Below are positions 1 to 9,566 of a stretch of 64,000 bases of DNA, in pieces. Positions within the stretch are counted from its first letter, which is position 1; every line of letters begins with the position of its first letter. The position numbers and the translations under genes are program-made. Location of the stretch: the NCBI RefSeq assembly GCF_023283535.1, contig NZ_JAKILT010000029.1, forward strand, positions 1-64,000, written 5' to 3'. The notes under the pieces are model-generated. The model saw only the letters and a program-made list of their open reading frames with translations. It ran no database searches and was not told the origin of the DNA. Origin of the DNA: Shewanella sairae (GTDB lineage: Bacteria > Pseudomonadota > Gammaproteobacteria > Enterobacterales > Shewanellaceae).

Positions 1-1320
1 ACATCCGAGTCGTTAGTGAGTACATTACCGGTTGCAACTTCATCTTCTGCAATGGTGTTGCTGTCATTGACTAATACGCTCGCATCATCAACCGGAACGA
101 CTTCAAGTGTTAATGTGGCAGTTGAGCCGGTATTGGTGGTATAAGTGATAATCGGAACGGTGCCGTTCCAGTTATCATTGGGCGTGAAGGTGTACGATCC
201 ATCTTCATTGATGAGTAGTTCGCCACCCTCAAGATCAATAGTCGTACCAGCGGCATGGGTTTCACCGTTTACCTCAAAACTCACAACTGTAAGTGTATTA
301 TCTACATCCGAGTCGTTAGTGAGTACATTACCGGTTGCAACTTCATCTTCTGCAATGGTGTTGCTGTCATTGACTAATACGCTCGCATCATCAATCGGGA
401 CGACTTCAAGTGTTAATGTGGCAGTTGAGCCGGTATTGGTGGTATAGGTGATAATCGGAACGGTGCCGTTCCAGTTATCATTGGGTGTGAAGGTGTACGA
501 TCCATCTTCATTGATGAGCAGTTCGCCACCCTCAAGAGCAATAGTTGTACCAGCGGCATAGGTTTCACCGTTTACCTCAAAACTCACAACTGTGAGTGTA
601 TTATCTACATCCAAGTCGTTAGTGAGTACATTACCGGTTGCAACTTCACCTTCTTCAATGGTGTTACTGTCATTGACTAATACACTCGCATCATCAACCG
701 GGACGACTTCAAGTGCTAATGTGGCAGTTGAGCCGGTATTGGTGGTATAGGTGATAATCGGAACCGTGCCGTTCCAGTTATCATTGGGTGTGAAGGTGTA
801 CGAGCCATCTTCATTAATGAGCAGTTCACCACCATCGAGAGCAATAGTCGTACCAGCGGCATGAGTTTCACCATTTACCTCAAAACTCACAACTGTGAGT
901 GTATTATCTACATCCGAGTCGTTAGTGAGTACATTACCGGTTGCAACTTCACCTTCTTCAATGGTGTTGCTGTCATTGACTAATACACTCGCATCATCAA
1001 CCGGGACGACTTCAAGTGCTAATGTGGCAGTCGATCCAGTATTTGTGGTGTAAGTAATAACTGGAACGGTACCGTTCGAGTTATCATTGGGCGTGAAGGT
1101 GTATGAGCCATCTTCATTAATGAGAAGTTCGCCACCATCGAGATTAATAGTTGTACCAGCGGCATAGGTTTCACCGTTTACCTCAAAACTCACAACTGTG
1201 AGTGTATTATCTACATCCGAATCGTTAGCGAGTACATTGCCAGTCGCTATGGTATCTTCAGCCACAGTTTTGCGATCATTTAATGCAATTGTTGGGTTAT
1301 TAACAGAGTCGATGGTTTCT
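1..1320 (-). repeat. Tandem 303-bp repeats in the adhesin gene
   Basis: The same motif (acatccgagtcgttagtgag on the plus strand) recurs at 1, 304, 607, 910 and, slightly diverged, 1213. The period is exactly 303 bp, or 101 codons, so the frame is kept. Copies differ by only a few bases each and are most diverged at the N-terminal edge (near 1213). This encodes the stacked extracellular domains of the adhesin and continues past the left edge of the window. Confidence 0.95.
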
Positions 1321-1799
1321 GAATTATTTCGGGGCTCCTCTGTTTGTACAAATTGCGGCCCTATCGTATCAAACCCCGCATTCGCAAGAGTTTCGTTTCC
1401 CGTTCGACTTACAGATACATAGTCTCCACCTTCATTTGCTGTTCGGGATACTTCACCTGCAGCTGTGTCAGGAAGGTCTGTTGTAGGATCTTTGCCATTT
1501 AATATTTTAGCTTGTAGAGATGCGGTTTGATCTTCATGGACCGTTTCCATTAGCTCAGCTGTTTTTGGGGGCTCACCACTAACTGACGAGGTATTCGCCA
1601 GCTCATATTGCGAGGTTTTAGTACCATCATTGTATTGCAATACAAATGTTGTGCCCGCAGAAGTACTATAAACACCGTCTTGAGTTAAGGTGTCGCCAAT
1701 TTTAAGAGACGTTTTATCACCTTGTTCATTACTTGTGTTTATGGCACCAGAAAGCTCAAGAACTTTGGCATCCTGCTTTGGAATAAATTTATCCATCAT
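1..1799 (-). CDS. bpfA: Giant LapA/BpfA-type surface adhesin, N-terminal part (partial)
   Basis: This is the N-terminal 599 residues of a much larger repeat adhesin whose 3' end lies outside the window. Reading the minus strand from ATG at 1799 (a second ATG follows directly), residues 1-110 form a compact region like the retention module of LapA-type adhesins. TAAG at residues 112-115 matches the LapG protease cleavage motif. From about residue 195 the protein consists of 101-residue cadherin/Ig-like repeats with the pattern NVLANDSDVDN...GSYTFTPNDN, nearly identical at the DNA level. In the family such proteins are exported by a type I system and hold cells in biofilms until LapG cuts them. 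The position just downstream of hemY matches S. oneidensis bpfA as I recall it. The SD upstream is weak. The symbol is by analogy; the family call is firm. Confidence 0.85.
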   Translation of the reverse strand, partial: MMDKFIPKQDAKVLELSGAINTSNEQGDKTSLKIGDTLTQDGVYSTSAGTTFVLQYNDGTKTSQYELANTSSVSGEPPKTAELMETVHEDQTASLQAKILNGKDPTTDLPDTAAGEVSRTANEGGDYVSVSRTGNETLANAGFDTIGPQFVQTEEPRNNSETIDSVNNPTIALNDRKTVAEDTIATGNVLANDSDVDNTLTVVSFEVNGETYAAGTTINLDGGELLINEDGSYTFTPNDNSNGTVPVITYTTNTGSTATLALEVVPVDDASVLVNDSNTIEEGEVATGNVLTNDSDVDNTLTVVSFEVNGETHAAGTTIALDGGELLINEDGSYTFTPNDNWNGTVPIITYTTNTGSTATLALEVVPVDDASVLVNDSNTIEEGEVATGNVLTNDLDVDNTLTVVSFEVNGETYAAGTTIALEGGELLINEDGSYTFTPNDNWNGTVPIITYTTNTGSTATLTLEVVPIDDASVLVNDSNTIAEDEVATGNVLTNDSDVDNTLTVVSFEVNGETHAAGTTIDLEGGELLINEDGSYTFTPNDNWNGTVPIITYTTNTGSTATLTLEVVPVDDASVLVNDSNTIAEDEVATGNVLTNDSD

Positions 1800-2028
1800 A
1801 AAATTCTCTAACTATCTCATCCATGAGCGAAATGAAGGATTATCAGCGCTTAATCATTTTTTATTTTTGCACTGACAGTACAAATTCTGTACTGAATTGA
1901 GCCGTTGTCAAATTAGGGGGAAGTCAAGTGAGGTTAAAGGATTTTATGGCTTTTTATATTTATCAGGCTTAACTGTTTTTTATCAGTTGCTTAAAAGATA
2001 AGGGGAGATGTATTGCTTATATTGATAT

Positions 2029-2061
2029 AACTAAAGGCCGAGTAGAGTCCGGCCTTTAGTT
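2029..2061. terminator. Stem-loop after hemY
   Basis: A perfect 12-bp stem (2029-2040 with 2050-2061, core aaggccg/cggcctt) with a 9-nt loop lies 17 bp past the hemY stop. Only a short T-rich tail follows on the minus strand. It probably ends the hemCDXY transcript and separates it from the adhesin gene. The rest of 1800-2028 is AT-rich and presumably holds the adhesin promoter, but no specific site stands out. Confidence 0.65.
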
Positions 2062-2077
2062 TAAAAAGGTATAAATC

Positions 2078-3247
2078 TTAGCTTAATTTGGCTGCGTTAC
2101 GTCTAGTTTGTAACGCTCGACTAAGTTCGCCCAAATGTTCTTGGGCATCCGCTAGCGCATGCAGATTATCTTTATCGTCTTTGAGGTAACAAGCTTTTTG
2201 CCACCAGATTTTAGCTTGGTGGTGGTCATGATTTTGTTGATACAACTTGGCGATACAAATTTGATAGTCGACATTATTTTCATATTGACTATCTAGCGCC
2301 AATAATTGCTTTTTCGCTTCAACATCAGCAGGTGTAATGACTTCTGCCAAAGCATTAAATATTGCCTCAGAAGCTGAATATTTTACCTGCTTTATGAGTA
2401 ATTTTATTGCTTCAGCTTTACGTTCGAATCGGCTTAGACCAATGGCGTAAAGTGCTATGTATTCAGCTTGTTTTCTCTCAGCTCTAGTAAGCCAGTGCCA
2501 GCATTTTTCCAGCTCTTGCTCGTTTGATTTTGCTGCTTCAGTTAATAACGCGATATTAGTTTTTAGCGATAATGCATTAAACGCATCTTTTTTTAAAATA
2601 TGTTTTTTACCGATAATTGGTAGCAGTAGTTTAAGCGCTTGCCAATCTTGCTGAGCTTGATAAAGCTCAATGGCCAGCTTAAGTACTGGAAACTTACTCT
2701 TGCTGGTTGGATTTAGTTTATCGAGTTCTTCTCTTGCGGTGACTAAGTCACCTTGCTGCAATAAATAACGAGTACGCGTTGTACTGACTGCTTTAACCGC
2801 TAAAGGTTCTAACTGGGCTTTTGCTAAGTATTCATCGCGGGCTTGGTGGTTATTTTGGTGATGGGCTGCACGAGCGGCGGCTAATAGGTTTAACGCTGGA
2901 AGCTCACCTTTTTCAGCCCCTTTTGCCATCGCTTTCTCTGCTGCTGGCCAGTTTTCTTCTGCTAATGCGAGAGCACCTAAAAGTGTGTGTTTTCTAGCAG
3001 CTTTTCGACGCCACCTTTCAGGTAAATAACGGCTGTTAAGGACTAAATTAAACAGCCAAACCACTACAAACTCAACCAGTTGTAATAAGCTGTAAAATAT
3101 AATTAGCGCAATAACAGCAAAGACAATGCTGGTCTCAACTTGGTATTCACCAATGGCCAAATATAGGTAGCCTTTGCTACCCACCAGAAAAGGGCTAATG
3201 CATAAGCCCAATAAAATAATGATGAGATAAACGAGGGCGCGGATCAT
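2078..3247 (-). CDS. hemY: HemY, heme-biosynthesis-associated TPR membrane protein
   Basis: This 389-residue protein has two N-terminal membrane helices (about residues 3-23 and 39-62), followed by a soluble helical part with TPR-like repeats, as in proteobacterial HemY_N proteins. This HemY is unrelated to the Bacillus protoporphyrinogen oxidase of the same name. Its biochemical role is unsettled; it is always found with hemCDX. Its start overlaps the hemX stop by one base (3247), so it is probably translationally coupled as the last gene of hemCDXY. A stem-loop follows. Length is normal for the family. Confidence 0.93.
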   Translation of the reverse strand: MIRALVYLIIILLGLCISPFLVGSKGYLYLAIGEYQVETSIVFAVIALIIFYSLLQLVEFVVVWLFNLVLNSRYLPERWRRKAARKHTLLGALALAEENWPAAEKAMAKGAEKGELPALNLLAAARAAHHQNNHQARDEYLAKAQLEPLAVKAVSTTRTRYLLQQGDLVTAREELDKLNPTSKSKFPVLKLAIELYQAQQDWQALKLLLPIIGKKHILKKDAFNALSLKTNIALLTEAAKSNEQELEKCWHWLTRAERKQAEYIALYAIGLSRFERKAEAIKLLIKQVKYSASEAIFNALAEVITPADVEAKKQLLALDSQYENNVDYQICIAKLYQQNHDHHQAKIWWQKACYLKDDKDNLHALADAQEHLGELSRALQTRRNAAKLS

Positions 3248-4407
3248 TATTGCCCCTCCTCAGTCATTAGGTTGCCATAAGTCACTAACTGATTTAGTAG
3301 GTTAGAAGACTGGAAGCGGTCAATACTGCTTGACTGAATTTTCAATGTTTCTAGCGCATCTAAAGTGGCTAGAGTGTCAGTAGTTTGCTGGTCTTTAAGA
3401 TCAAAATATTGATATATCCACTTTCTCGCAAGCTTAATAGAGTTACGGTAATTCACTTGATCTTGACGATATAAAGCCAATTGCGCCTGTAGTAGTTTGT
3501 TCTTAGTATTTTCAACTAAGTACCATTGTTGATCTGGTTCTAATAATGGTGCAGCATCAGTTGTGCGCTTTCTTACGATAACAAAGTCGTCAATTAGTGC
3601 TTGCCAAGATTTAGCTAAATTAGATTGCCAATCATCAAGTGAATCACTCACTTGGGTATCGGCAAGTTCTTCAGCCGAAAAGTGGGTTTCAGCACGATTT
3701 AATGGCAATGTATCAAGGTTATCGATAATCGAATCTAAGGTCAGCACAGTGCCTGAAATATCGGTGTTTTTAACCGCTGCAACCGCAGCGATATCTTTCG
3801 CTAATGCTTTTCTTAGCGGCATTAGCGATGGATCGCGCATTGACTTGATGCGCTCATCAGCAGCCTTGAGTAGGCTTGTTGCTGTGCTCGGGTCTTTCTC
3901 TAACCACAGCTTTTGGCCTGCTAATCTAACGAGGTATTTAGCTTCTTCGGCGCGCCAGTGATTAGGGTTACGCTGAGCAATAATAGACACGCGTTCTTCA
4001 AGTTGAGTTTGTTGCTCAAAGCTCTGAGCCATGGCTAAATCTACATTAGACTTGAATTGGTTTTGCTGTTGCTCAAGCATGGTAATACGTTGATTGGGTT
4101 CAACTAACGCAGCTTGCAGTTTTTGGTTGAGCTTTGCTGATTCTGCCTGCTGCATTTGTAATTGCTGGTAGAGGTAATACCCCCCCGCAACTGCAGAAAA
4201 AGTGACTATCAGCAATAGGAATAAAGTGATGATAGTGCCCCAAGGCGTATTTTTATTTTGCGCAGTGTCTGATGGCGCCGTATGTTCGCTGCTAGTTGGT
4301 TGCGGTTCAGGTACTGCCGCTGACTGGGGTTCGACAACGGGCTGCGCTGCAACTGTTGGCTCAGTTGTAGGCTCTGAAGCGCTGGCATCAGTGTTCTTGG
4401 TTTCCAT
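3247..4407 (-). CDS. hemX: HemX, putative uroporphyrinogen-III C-methyltransferase-like membrane protein
   Basis: The protein has 386 residues. It begins with about 50 residues rich in Pro/Ala/Glu/Thr, then one membrane helix (about 56-78), a coiled-coil stretch rich in Gln (about 80-130), and a conserved C-terminal helical domain containing RNPNHWRAEEAKYLVRLAG. This is the HemX family, annotated as a uroporphyrinogen methyltransferase although no SAM-binding motif is visible. It is anchored in the inner membrane with its bulk in the periplasm. It lies 59 bp after hemD and overlaps hemY by one base. Confidence 0.93.
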   Translation of the reverse strand: METKNTDASASEPTTEPTVAAQPVVEPQSAAVPEPQPTSSEHTAPSDTAQNKNTPWGTIITLFLLLIVTFSAVAGGYYLYQQLQMQQAESAKLNQKLQAALVEPNQRITMLEQQQNQFKSNVDLAMAQSFEQQTQLEERVSIIAQRNPNHWRAEEAKYLVRLAGQKLWLEKDPSTATSLLKAADERIKSMRDPSLMPLRKALAKDIAAVAAVKNTDISGTVLTLDSIIDNLDTLPLNRAETHFSAEELADTQVSDSLDDWQSNLAKSWQALIDDFVIVRKRTTDAAPLLEPDQQWYLVENTKNKLLQAQLALYRQDQVNYRNSIKLARKWIYQYFDLKDQQTTDTLATLDALETLKIQSSSIDRFQSSNLLNQLVTYGNLMTEEGQ

Positions 4408-4466
4408 TAAACAGTCCTTGAAAGCTATGGTTCTGCAGAAAGAGCGAGTATGAGCTTAGCGGCGAA

Positions 4467-5198
4467 CTAGTTTTGAAATAACACAGCCAACATAGCATTG
4501 GTGTTAGCGGCTTTGGCATTACTAATATGCACGAGACCGAACGCTTTTGCTTTTTCATATACTCGGGAGCTTGGCACTATAATATGACAAGTTTGCAACC
4601 AAGCAAATAGCTCTTTTGGTACTGTTTTAACGAGGTTATCGAGTATTTCGCCACTGGTAATGATAATAGTGTTAATACCGAAGCTTCGCCATTGTTGGCA
4701 AATACTGGCTGTATCGATAGCTGGGCAACCACGTTTATAGGTTTCCCAATAGCCAAGTTTAGCGCCTCGTTGGATTAGCTCGGTAGCCAAATCTTCACGA
4801 CCTCCCAGACCTCTAACAATGACAATATGTTTGTCCTGAATTTGGCTCAGCGAGTCTAGGGTTAATAAGCCTTCGGTTTGTTGGCAATCTTCAGGGGCTT
4901 TTTCTGCATTAATGCCAATCTGTTTTAAAGCTGCGTAAGTCGCATCACCAACGGCAAGGTAGTGAGCAGATTGAGGCCATTGATGGTTAATTGCTTGAGA
5001 GGCAAAAGTCACTGCATTGGTGCTAATAAAAATAATAATATCGGCTTGCTTTAATACCGTATCTATTTGCTCAGCATCAAGATTTGAAGTGGGTTGTACG
5101 TTTAAAAGGGGTGTAACAAAGTAAGAGACGTTGCGTTGTGTCAACGCCTCTACCATCAACTGATTGCGCCCTTCAGGGCGCGTCAGTAAGACTTTCAT
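4467..5198 (-). CDS. hemD: Uroporphyrinogen-III synthase
   Basis: The 243-residue HemD cyclises hydroxymethylbilane to uroporphyrinogen III, inverting ring D, in cytoplasmic tetrapyrrole synthesis. The start MKVLLTRPEGRN is typical of the family, and the later stretch IIITSGEILDNLV matches the conserved T-S-(G) region of this sequence-variable enzyme. It starts 5 bp after the hemC stop, so the two consecutive pathway steps are co-expressed. Length is normal (about 245 residues). Confidence 0.95.
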   Translation of the reverse strand: MKVLLTRPEGRNQLMVEALTQRNVSYFVTPLLNVQPTSNLDAEQIDTVLKQADIIIFISTNAVTFASQAINHQWPQSAHYLAVGDATYAALKQIGINAEKAPEDCQQTEGLLTLDSLSQIQDKHIVIVRGLGGREDLATELIQRGAKLGYWETYKRGCPAIDTASICQQWRSFGINTIIITSGEILDNLVKTVPKELFAWLQTCHIIVPSSRVYEKAKAFGLVHISNAKAANTNAMLAVLFQN

Positions 5199-5203
5199 GC
5201 TAA

Positions 5204-6136
5204 TTACGCGTTTGCGTACACAGCATCAAGAATGGTTTTTGCACCTTTCTCGAGCAGTTCTTCAGCTAGTGCAACACCAAGCTTTTCAGCGTCAGCAGTG
5301 CTGCCAGTTGAAGAAGCTGTGATGATTTGGCTGCCATCTGGGTTACCCACTAAACCACGTAGGCTTAATGTATCACCGTCGATCTCAGCGTATGCACCAA
5401 TTGGTACCTGACAACCGCCTTCAAGACGAGTGTTCATCGCACGTTCTGCGGTAACGCGCATACGTGTTTCAGTGTGTTCAAGTGGTGCAAGTAACGCTTT
5501 AACACGAGCATCATCAGTACGACATTCAATACCTACAGCGCCTTGGCCGTTAGCGGGTAGAGATTGCTCAGCAGAGATAAAGCTAGCGATTCTTTCTTCA
5601 AGCTTTAGACGCTTAAGGCCTGCTGCTGCAAGAATAATGGCATCGTAGTTACCTGCATCTAGCTTAGCTAGACGGGTACCAACGTTACCACGTAGATCTT
5701 TAATCACTAGATCTGGACGTGCAGCACGGATTTGGCATTGACGACGTAGGCTAGAAGTACCAACAACAGCGCCTTGTGGCAAATCTTCAATTGTTTTGTA
5801 GGTATTTGATACGAATGCGTCGCGCGGATCTTCACGCTCACAAATCACTTCAAGACCTAGACCTTCTGGAAACTCAACAGGCACGTCTTTCATTGAATGC
5901 ACTGCGATATCAGCTTGGCCTTCAAGCATAGCCACTTCAAGTTCTTTAACGAACAAACCTTTACCACCCACTTTAGCAAGTGGTGTGTCTAAGATGATGT
6001 CGCCTTTAGTGCTCATCGGCAGTAATTCAACCGTGAGACCTTCGTGGATTTTTTCCAGCTCGGCTTTCACAAATTCGGCTTGCCACATGGCAAGAGGGCT
6101 CTTACGTGTTGCGATACGGATTAGATTTTGAGACAT
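5204..6136 (-). CDS. hemC: Porphobilinogen deaminase (hydroxymethylbilane synthase)
   Basis: The 310-residue HemC joins four porphobilinogens into hydroxymethylbilane. Visible family motifs are [15 protein letters not shown] at the N terminus, VHSMKDVP (about 78-85), GTSSLRRQ and the cofactor loop [12 protein letters not shown]. The dipyrromethane-binding Cys falls at residue 242, the same number as in E. coli. It heads the hemCDXY operon and is transcribed divergently from cyaA, an arrangement shared with enterobacteria. A GGA-type SD precedes the ATG. Confidence 0.97.
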   Translation of the reverse strand: MSQNLIRIATRKSPLAMWQAEFVKAELEKIHEGLTVELLPMSTKGDIILDTPLAKVGGKGLFVKELEVAMLEGQADIAVHSMKDVPVEFPEGLGLEVICEREDPRDAFVSNTYKTIEDLPQGAVVGTSSLRRQCQIRAARPDLVIKDLRGNVGTRLAKLDAGNYDAIILAAAGLKRLKLEERIASFISAEQSLPANGQGAVGIECRTDDARVKALLAPLEHTETRMRVTAERAMNTRLEGGCQVPIGAYAEIDGDTLSLRGLVGNPDGSQIITASSTGSTADAEKLGVALAEELLEKGAKTILDAVYANA

Positions 6137-6251
6137 GCACGGTATTCCATCTTAGAACTTATTTGCGCCAATGCTAACATTGCCAGAATATAGATGTAAC
6201 ATTCTGTTGTTGATTCTTTGAAGTCTACCCAGTTCTACCTAGGTTAAAAAG

Positions 6252-6267
6252 TGTGATCAAGATCGCA
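6252..6267. promoter_or_regulatory. CRP-like binding site between hemC and cyaA
   Basis: TGTGATCAAGATCGCA matches the CRP consensus TGTGA-N6-TCACA at 9 of 10 conserved bases. It sits in the 200-bp divergent region, about 77 bp before the cyaA start and 123 bp before hemC. In E. coli, CRP-cAMP represses the main cyaA promoter through a comparable site, so feedback on cAMP synthesis is the likely role. The promoter elements themselves were not resolved. Confidence 0.65.
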
Positions 6268-6336
6268 TTTACTTGCTGTGAGTGCTTTTGCCGTATAAAT
6301 TAGTGGGTAGTTATCTGCGTTTTAGGGACGGCACTG

Positions 6337-8760
6337 TTGCCAGAAGAACTTGATAAACTTGAGCAAGCGGCTCATAGATTAGATGTCATTAGATACGCGA
6401 GATCGATAGCATTATTGTCGCCGTTAAAGCGCTACCTTTTGCGGCTTATCCCAGTTTTTATCCATTACCACATGCCTAAATTACCTGGTTATAACGGTCC
6501 GTTGACCCCTTGTGGGGTTGTGGACTATGAACCTGTGCCCGAGACCATAGAAGCGTGTGACACGCTTAATATTGATTTTAGCAAACTCACTTCCGTGTCA
6601 GCTCCCTTAATAGAAGGGATTTATAGTATGGGGAGTACGGCCAGTTTTGGTCAGAACCCACAAAGTGATATTGATGTATGGCTAGTGCATAGCGCGCAAT
6701 TGAGTAAAGGGGCTTGTGAACTACTTGCCAATAAAGTGGTGCTGTTAACTCAGTGGTTTGCTCAGTTTGATTTAGAGGTTAACTTTTACTTGGTGCATCC
6801 AGAGCAATTTGTTCGTGAGCAAGGAGAGCAAACCGATTTTTATAATTGCATGGGTCAAGAGCATAGTGGCAGTGCGCAACACTGGTTGTTACTTGAAGAG
6901 TTTTATCGCAGTCAGTTTCGACTAGCTGGTAAACCTATTGCGTGGTGGCCGAATGCGACTATCAATCCAAGGTTATTATCTTTAGGCGATCCAGTTTCGC
7001 TTCCGGCAAGTGAGTATTTTGGCGCCTCACTTTGGCAATTATATAAAGGGGTAGAAAAGCCCCATAAAGCATTGTTAAAGGTGCTATTGCTTGAGGCGTA
7101 TGCCAGCGAATACCCGAATACTCAGCTGGTCAGCGAGCGTATCTGGCAACATACCTTAGAGGGAGATTTCTCATCGGCGAATGATGCGTATTACTTGTTA
7201 TATGAAGCGATAGAGTCATATTTGTTAAAGCGAGGAGAGAGAAGGCGATTAGAGCTAACTCGACGTTGTTTTTATTTAAAATGTGGCGTTAAGTTAAGCT
7301 TGCATGATCAACCTATAGACTGGCGTTACTTTAAGATGCAAAAGCTGGTTGCTGATTGGAACTGGTCAGAAAGTTTATTGAAAACTTTAGATGACTGTGA
7401 AAACTGGCATTGTGGTCAGTTGCAATGGTTTAACGAACAACTTAAAGAGCTGATGCTGGGAAGTTATCGCACCTTACTGCAATTTGCATCGACTCAGAAG
7501 CTGAGTGAAAGCTTACGGATCTCCGAGCTTGGTTTACTTACCCGTAAATTGCATACTTATTTTAGTGAAGATATACATCAAATAATGAGGCTTAACTCCT
7601 TGTGGAGTAAGTCTATATTGGAGCCATGTCTATCGATCATATATAGCACGCAAGATAAATCTTATTATCTTTATCGTTGCTCTCCTAATCCGAAGAACTT
7701 TCTTGAGCATAGCGCGGTATTTCACTCTAAAAGTAAAGCAAAGCTATTGGTATGGGCTAGCCTAAATGGGATTGCTGACATCAAAACACGTTGGTATGAA
7801 GTGCGGCAAAGTAAACGTAAATCACTTTACTTAACTCAGGCGGCAAATCGGCTTGATGGCTTGGTGAATAATGCATTCACCAAGGTATCTAAAATGGCAC
7901 TGTATCAACCTTGGCACTTTCGTAAGCTCGTTTTCCTCTTAAATTTTAATAGCGATCCAACTGAGAGCTGGTCAGGGCAAGATATTATGGCTGATTACAT
8001 GAATAGTAACGTGTTCTCTATCGGCCGTAGTCACCGCAATATGGTCGACTCAATCGATGTGATTAGCCTTAACAGCTGGGGCGAGTGGCATTGCCATCAT
8101 TTTGAAGGGGAAAAGAGCATTCTCGATGCGCTGTCGTTTGTAACTCCCGGGATGAAGCGCGCTAGCGCGGAAGTGTCAGTAGAGGTTATCAGTTGTTCGC
8201 TTAAGTTGCGCTCGCAAACCGAGCGCACAGTAAAAGACTTATTGTATCGAGCGGTAAGGCTTAGTCGTCAAGCGCAAAGCTCAACAACATTAGGTTATGC
8301 GCTGCAGGTAGGAAAACTACGCTATGGCTTATTTTTTAATAATCGAGGCATGCATTACGAGAACCTTAGCGACGCTAAATCTTTTTATCAGCAACTGTCG
8401 CAGCGCAAATTACTGGAGTTACCGAGGCCGACCTTAGGTGATGAGCCGTTTGCCAAACTGCCAGCTGTGATTCAGGACTATGCGGCCAAAGGCGCGATTC
8501 AATATTTCTTGCGTCAACGCAAGCAAGGTTTAGATGTGTTTATTTTAGATGAAGCTAATGAGCTGAATCATTATGTGCAGCAGGGCACAGATGTGGATGC
8601 GTTAGTCAATAAACTCAGCCATTACCATACTTTTGAAGACCCACAATTGACTAAAGATAACTTCAACTTACCGCAATTTTTTAAATTAAAGCGGGTAAAA
8701 GGGGAGCTAACAGCTGTGCCATTTGGCGTGACCCATGAGTCATCTGAGGTGGATTTTTAA
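6337..8760 (+). CDS. cyaA: Class I adenylate cyclase
   Basis: The 807-residue cytoplasmic enzyme makes cAMP from ATP, supplying the CRP regulator. The nucleotidyltransferase signature is seen near residues 99-115 (GS, then SDIDVW with Asp111 and Asp113). The C-terminal half is the regulatory region known in enterobacterial CyaA. The start is TTG at 6337, preceded by AGGGA at 8-nt spacing. E. coli cyaA also uses UUG, known to hold expression low. It is divergent from hemC, with a CRP-like site between. Length is close to the E. coli enzyme (848). Confidence 0.96.
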   Translation: MPEELDKLEQAAHRLDVIRYARSIALLSPLKRYLLRLIPVFIHYHMPKLPGYNGPLTPCGVVDYEPVPETIEACDTLNIDFSKLTSVSAPLIEGIYSMGSTASFGQNPQSDIDVWLVHSAQLSKGACELLANKVVLLTQWFAQFDLEVNFYLVHPEQFVREQGEQTDFYNCMGQEHSGSAQHWLLLEEFYRSQFRLAGKPIAWWPNATINPRLLSLGDPVSLPASEYFGASLWQLYKGVEKPHKALLKVLLLEAYASEYPNTQLVSERIWQHTLEGDFSSANDAYYLLYEAIESYLLKRGERRRLELTRRCFYLKCGVKLSLHDQPIDWRYFKMQKLVADWNWSESLLKTLDDCENWHCGQLQWFNEQLKELMLGSYRTLLQFASTQKLSESLRISELGLLTRKLHTYFSEDIHQIMRLNSLWSKSILEPCLSIIYSTQDKSYYLYRCSPNPKNFLEHSAVFHSKSKAKLLVWASLNGIADIKTRWYEVRQSKRKSLYLTQAANRLDGLVNNAFTKVSKMALYQPWHFRKLVFLLNFNSDPTESWSGQDIMADYMNSNVFSIGRSHRNMVDSIDVISLNSWGEWHCHHFEGEKSILDALSFVTPGMKRASAEVSVEVISCSLKLRSQTERTVKDLLYRAVRLSRQAQSSTTLGYALQVGKLRYGLFFNNRGMHYENLSDAKSFYQQLSQRKLLELPRPTLGDEPFAKLPAVIQDYAAKGAIQYFLRQRKQGLDVFILDEANELNHYVQQGTDVDALVNKLSHYHTFEDPQLTKDNFNLPQFFKLKRVKGELTAVPFGVTHESSEVDF

Positions 8761-8784
8761 AGTCTCAAACCACTAGAAACAATA

Positions 8785-8805
8785 AAAGGGAGCGCTGCTC
8801 CTTTT
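8785..8805. terminator. Bidirectional terminator between cyaA and cyaY
   Basis: The hairpin ggagc/gctcc has a 3-nt loop and is flanked by A-rich (left) and T-rich (right) arms. It lies between the convergent ends of cyaA (plus) and cyaY (minus), so it can serve both transcripts. Confidence 0.65.
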
Positions 8806-8824
8806 CAAACGTCTAACCGCTAAG

Positions 8825-9154
8825 TTAAATATCTAGCTTTAATCCGCTTTGCTTAAAGATAGATTCAACCACAAACGGCATAAATTCATTACCATTGCGC
8901 TCGTCCATCCATTTACCGTCAACATAAGCAAAGTGATAACCACCAAACTGAGTTGCTAACCAAATCTCATGCAGGGGTTCTTGCTTGTTCATTACGATTG
9001 TTGAAGTACCGTTGAACTCTAATTGCAGTACATTGCCAGAGCCATCAACATCGATATCGGCATCTTGCTCGTCAATTAGCACTTCTAATGCGTTATCAAT
9101 TGTTTGAAATATCTCATCAACCAATTGATGAAATTCGAAATCTGTTATAGCCAT
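8825..9154 (-). CDS. cyaY: CyaY, bacterial frataxin
   Basis: This 109-residue frataxin homologue binds iron and modulates IscS/IscU iron-sulfur cluster assembly in the cytoplasm. The acidic first helix ([21 protein letters not shown]) and the strand motifs [29 protein letters not shown] and W-DERNG are diagnostic. It sits convergent to cyaA, the usual gammaproteobacterial position that gave the gene its name. Length matches E. coli CyaY (106). Confidence 0.97.
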   Translation of the reverse strand: MAITDFEFHQLVDEIFQTIDNALEVLIDEQDADIDVDGSGNVLQLEFNGTSTIVMNKQEPLHEIWLATQFGGYHFAYVDGKWMDERNGNEFMPFVVESIFKQSGLKLDI

Positions 9155-9566
9155 GCTAATTCTTCCTCAGATTTAGGTAATACCAACATCTTACCAATCA
9201 CTAGCCTGATTACCAATCACATTAATTTTGTGGTTAATCGAAAGCTAATTAATTTTATCAATCTCGAAAACAAGTAAATCATATATATTTTAATGGTTTG
9301 CCATGTTTATGGCACTTGAATGTTTGCGCTGCTTATGTGGGTAAATGATGATTTTTTTTGTGCTTGTGGCATTTTTTATAACCAACTGCTGATTTATGTT
9401 AATTAACTCAAGCGAAATGAGTGCTTCTTGGTCGAGATATTATGCAATAAAGCCCCGATATAAATGCGTTAGAGGGTTGACGCATAGCGGACTTGTCTGC
9501 AAACATCAGGATTAACAATTTTAGCCGTATAGCAAGCGTGGGTGCTATTGCTGCAAGGGTCACCTG
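9155..9566. other. Intergenic region upstream of lptM/lysA
   Basis: This is 412 bp of AT-rich sequence between the divergent cyaY and lptM genes. The short direct repeat ttaccaatcac appears twice near 9193-9223. No convincing ORF or RNA gene was seen. It should contain the promoters of cyaY and of the lptM-lysA-dapF cluster. Confidence 0.5.

Noticed and set aside
145-1422. Plus-strand open frames of 74 and 100 codons across the adhesin repeats
   Set aside because: They are shadows of the repeat-encoding minus strand: they recur with the 303-bp period, lack SDs and have low-complexity Ser/Thr/Val content.
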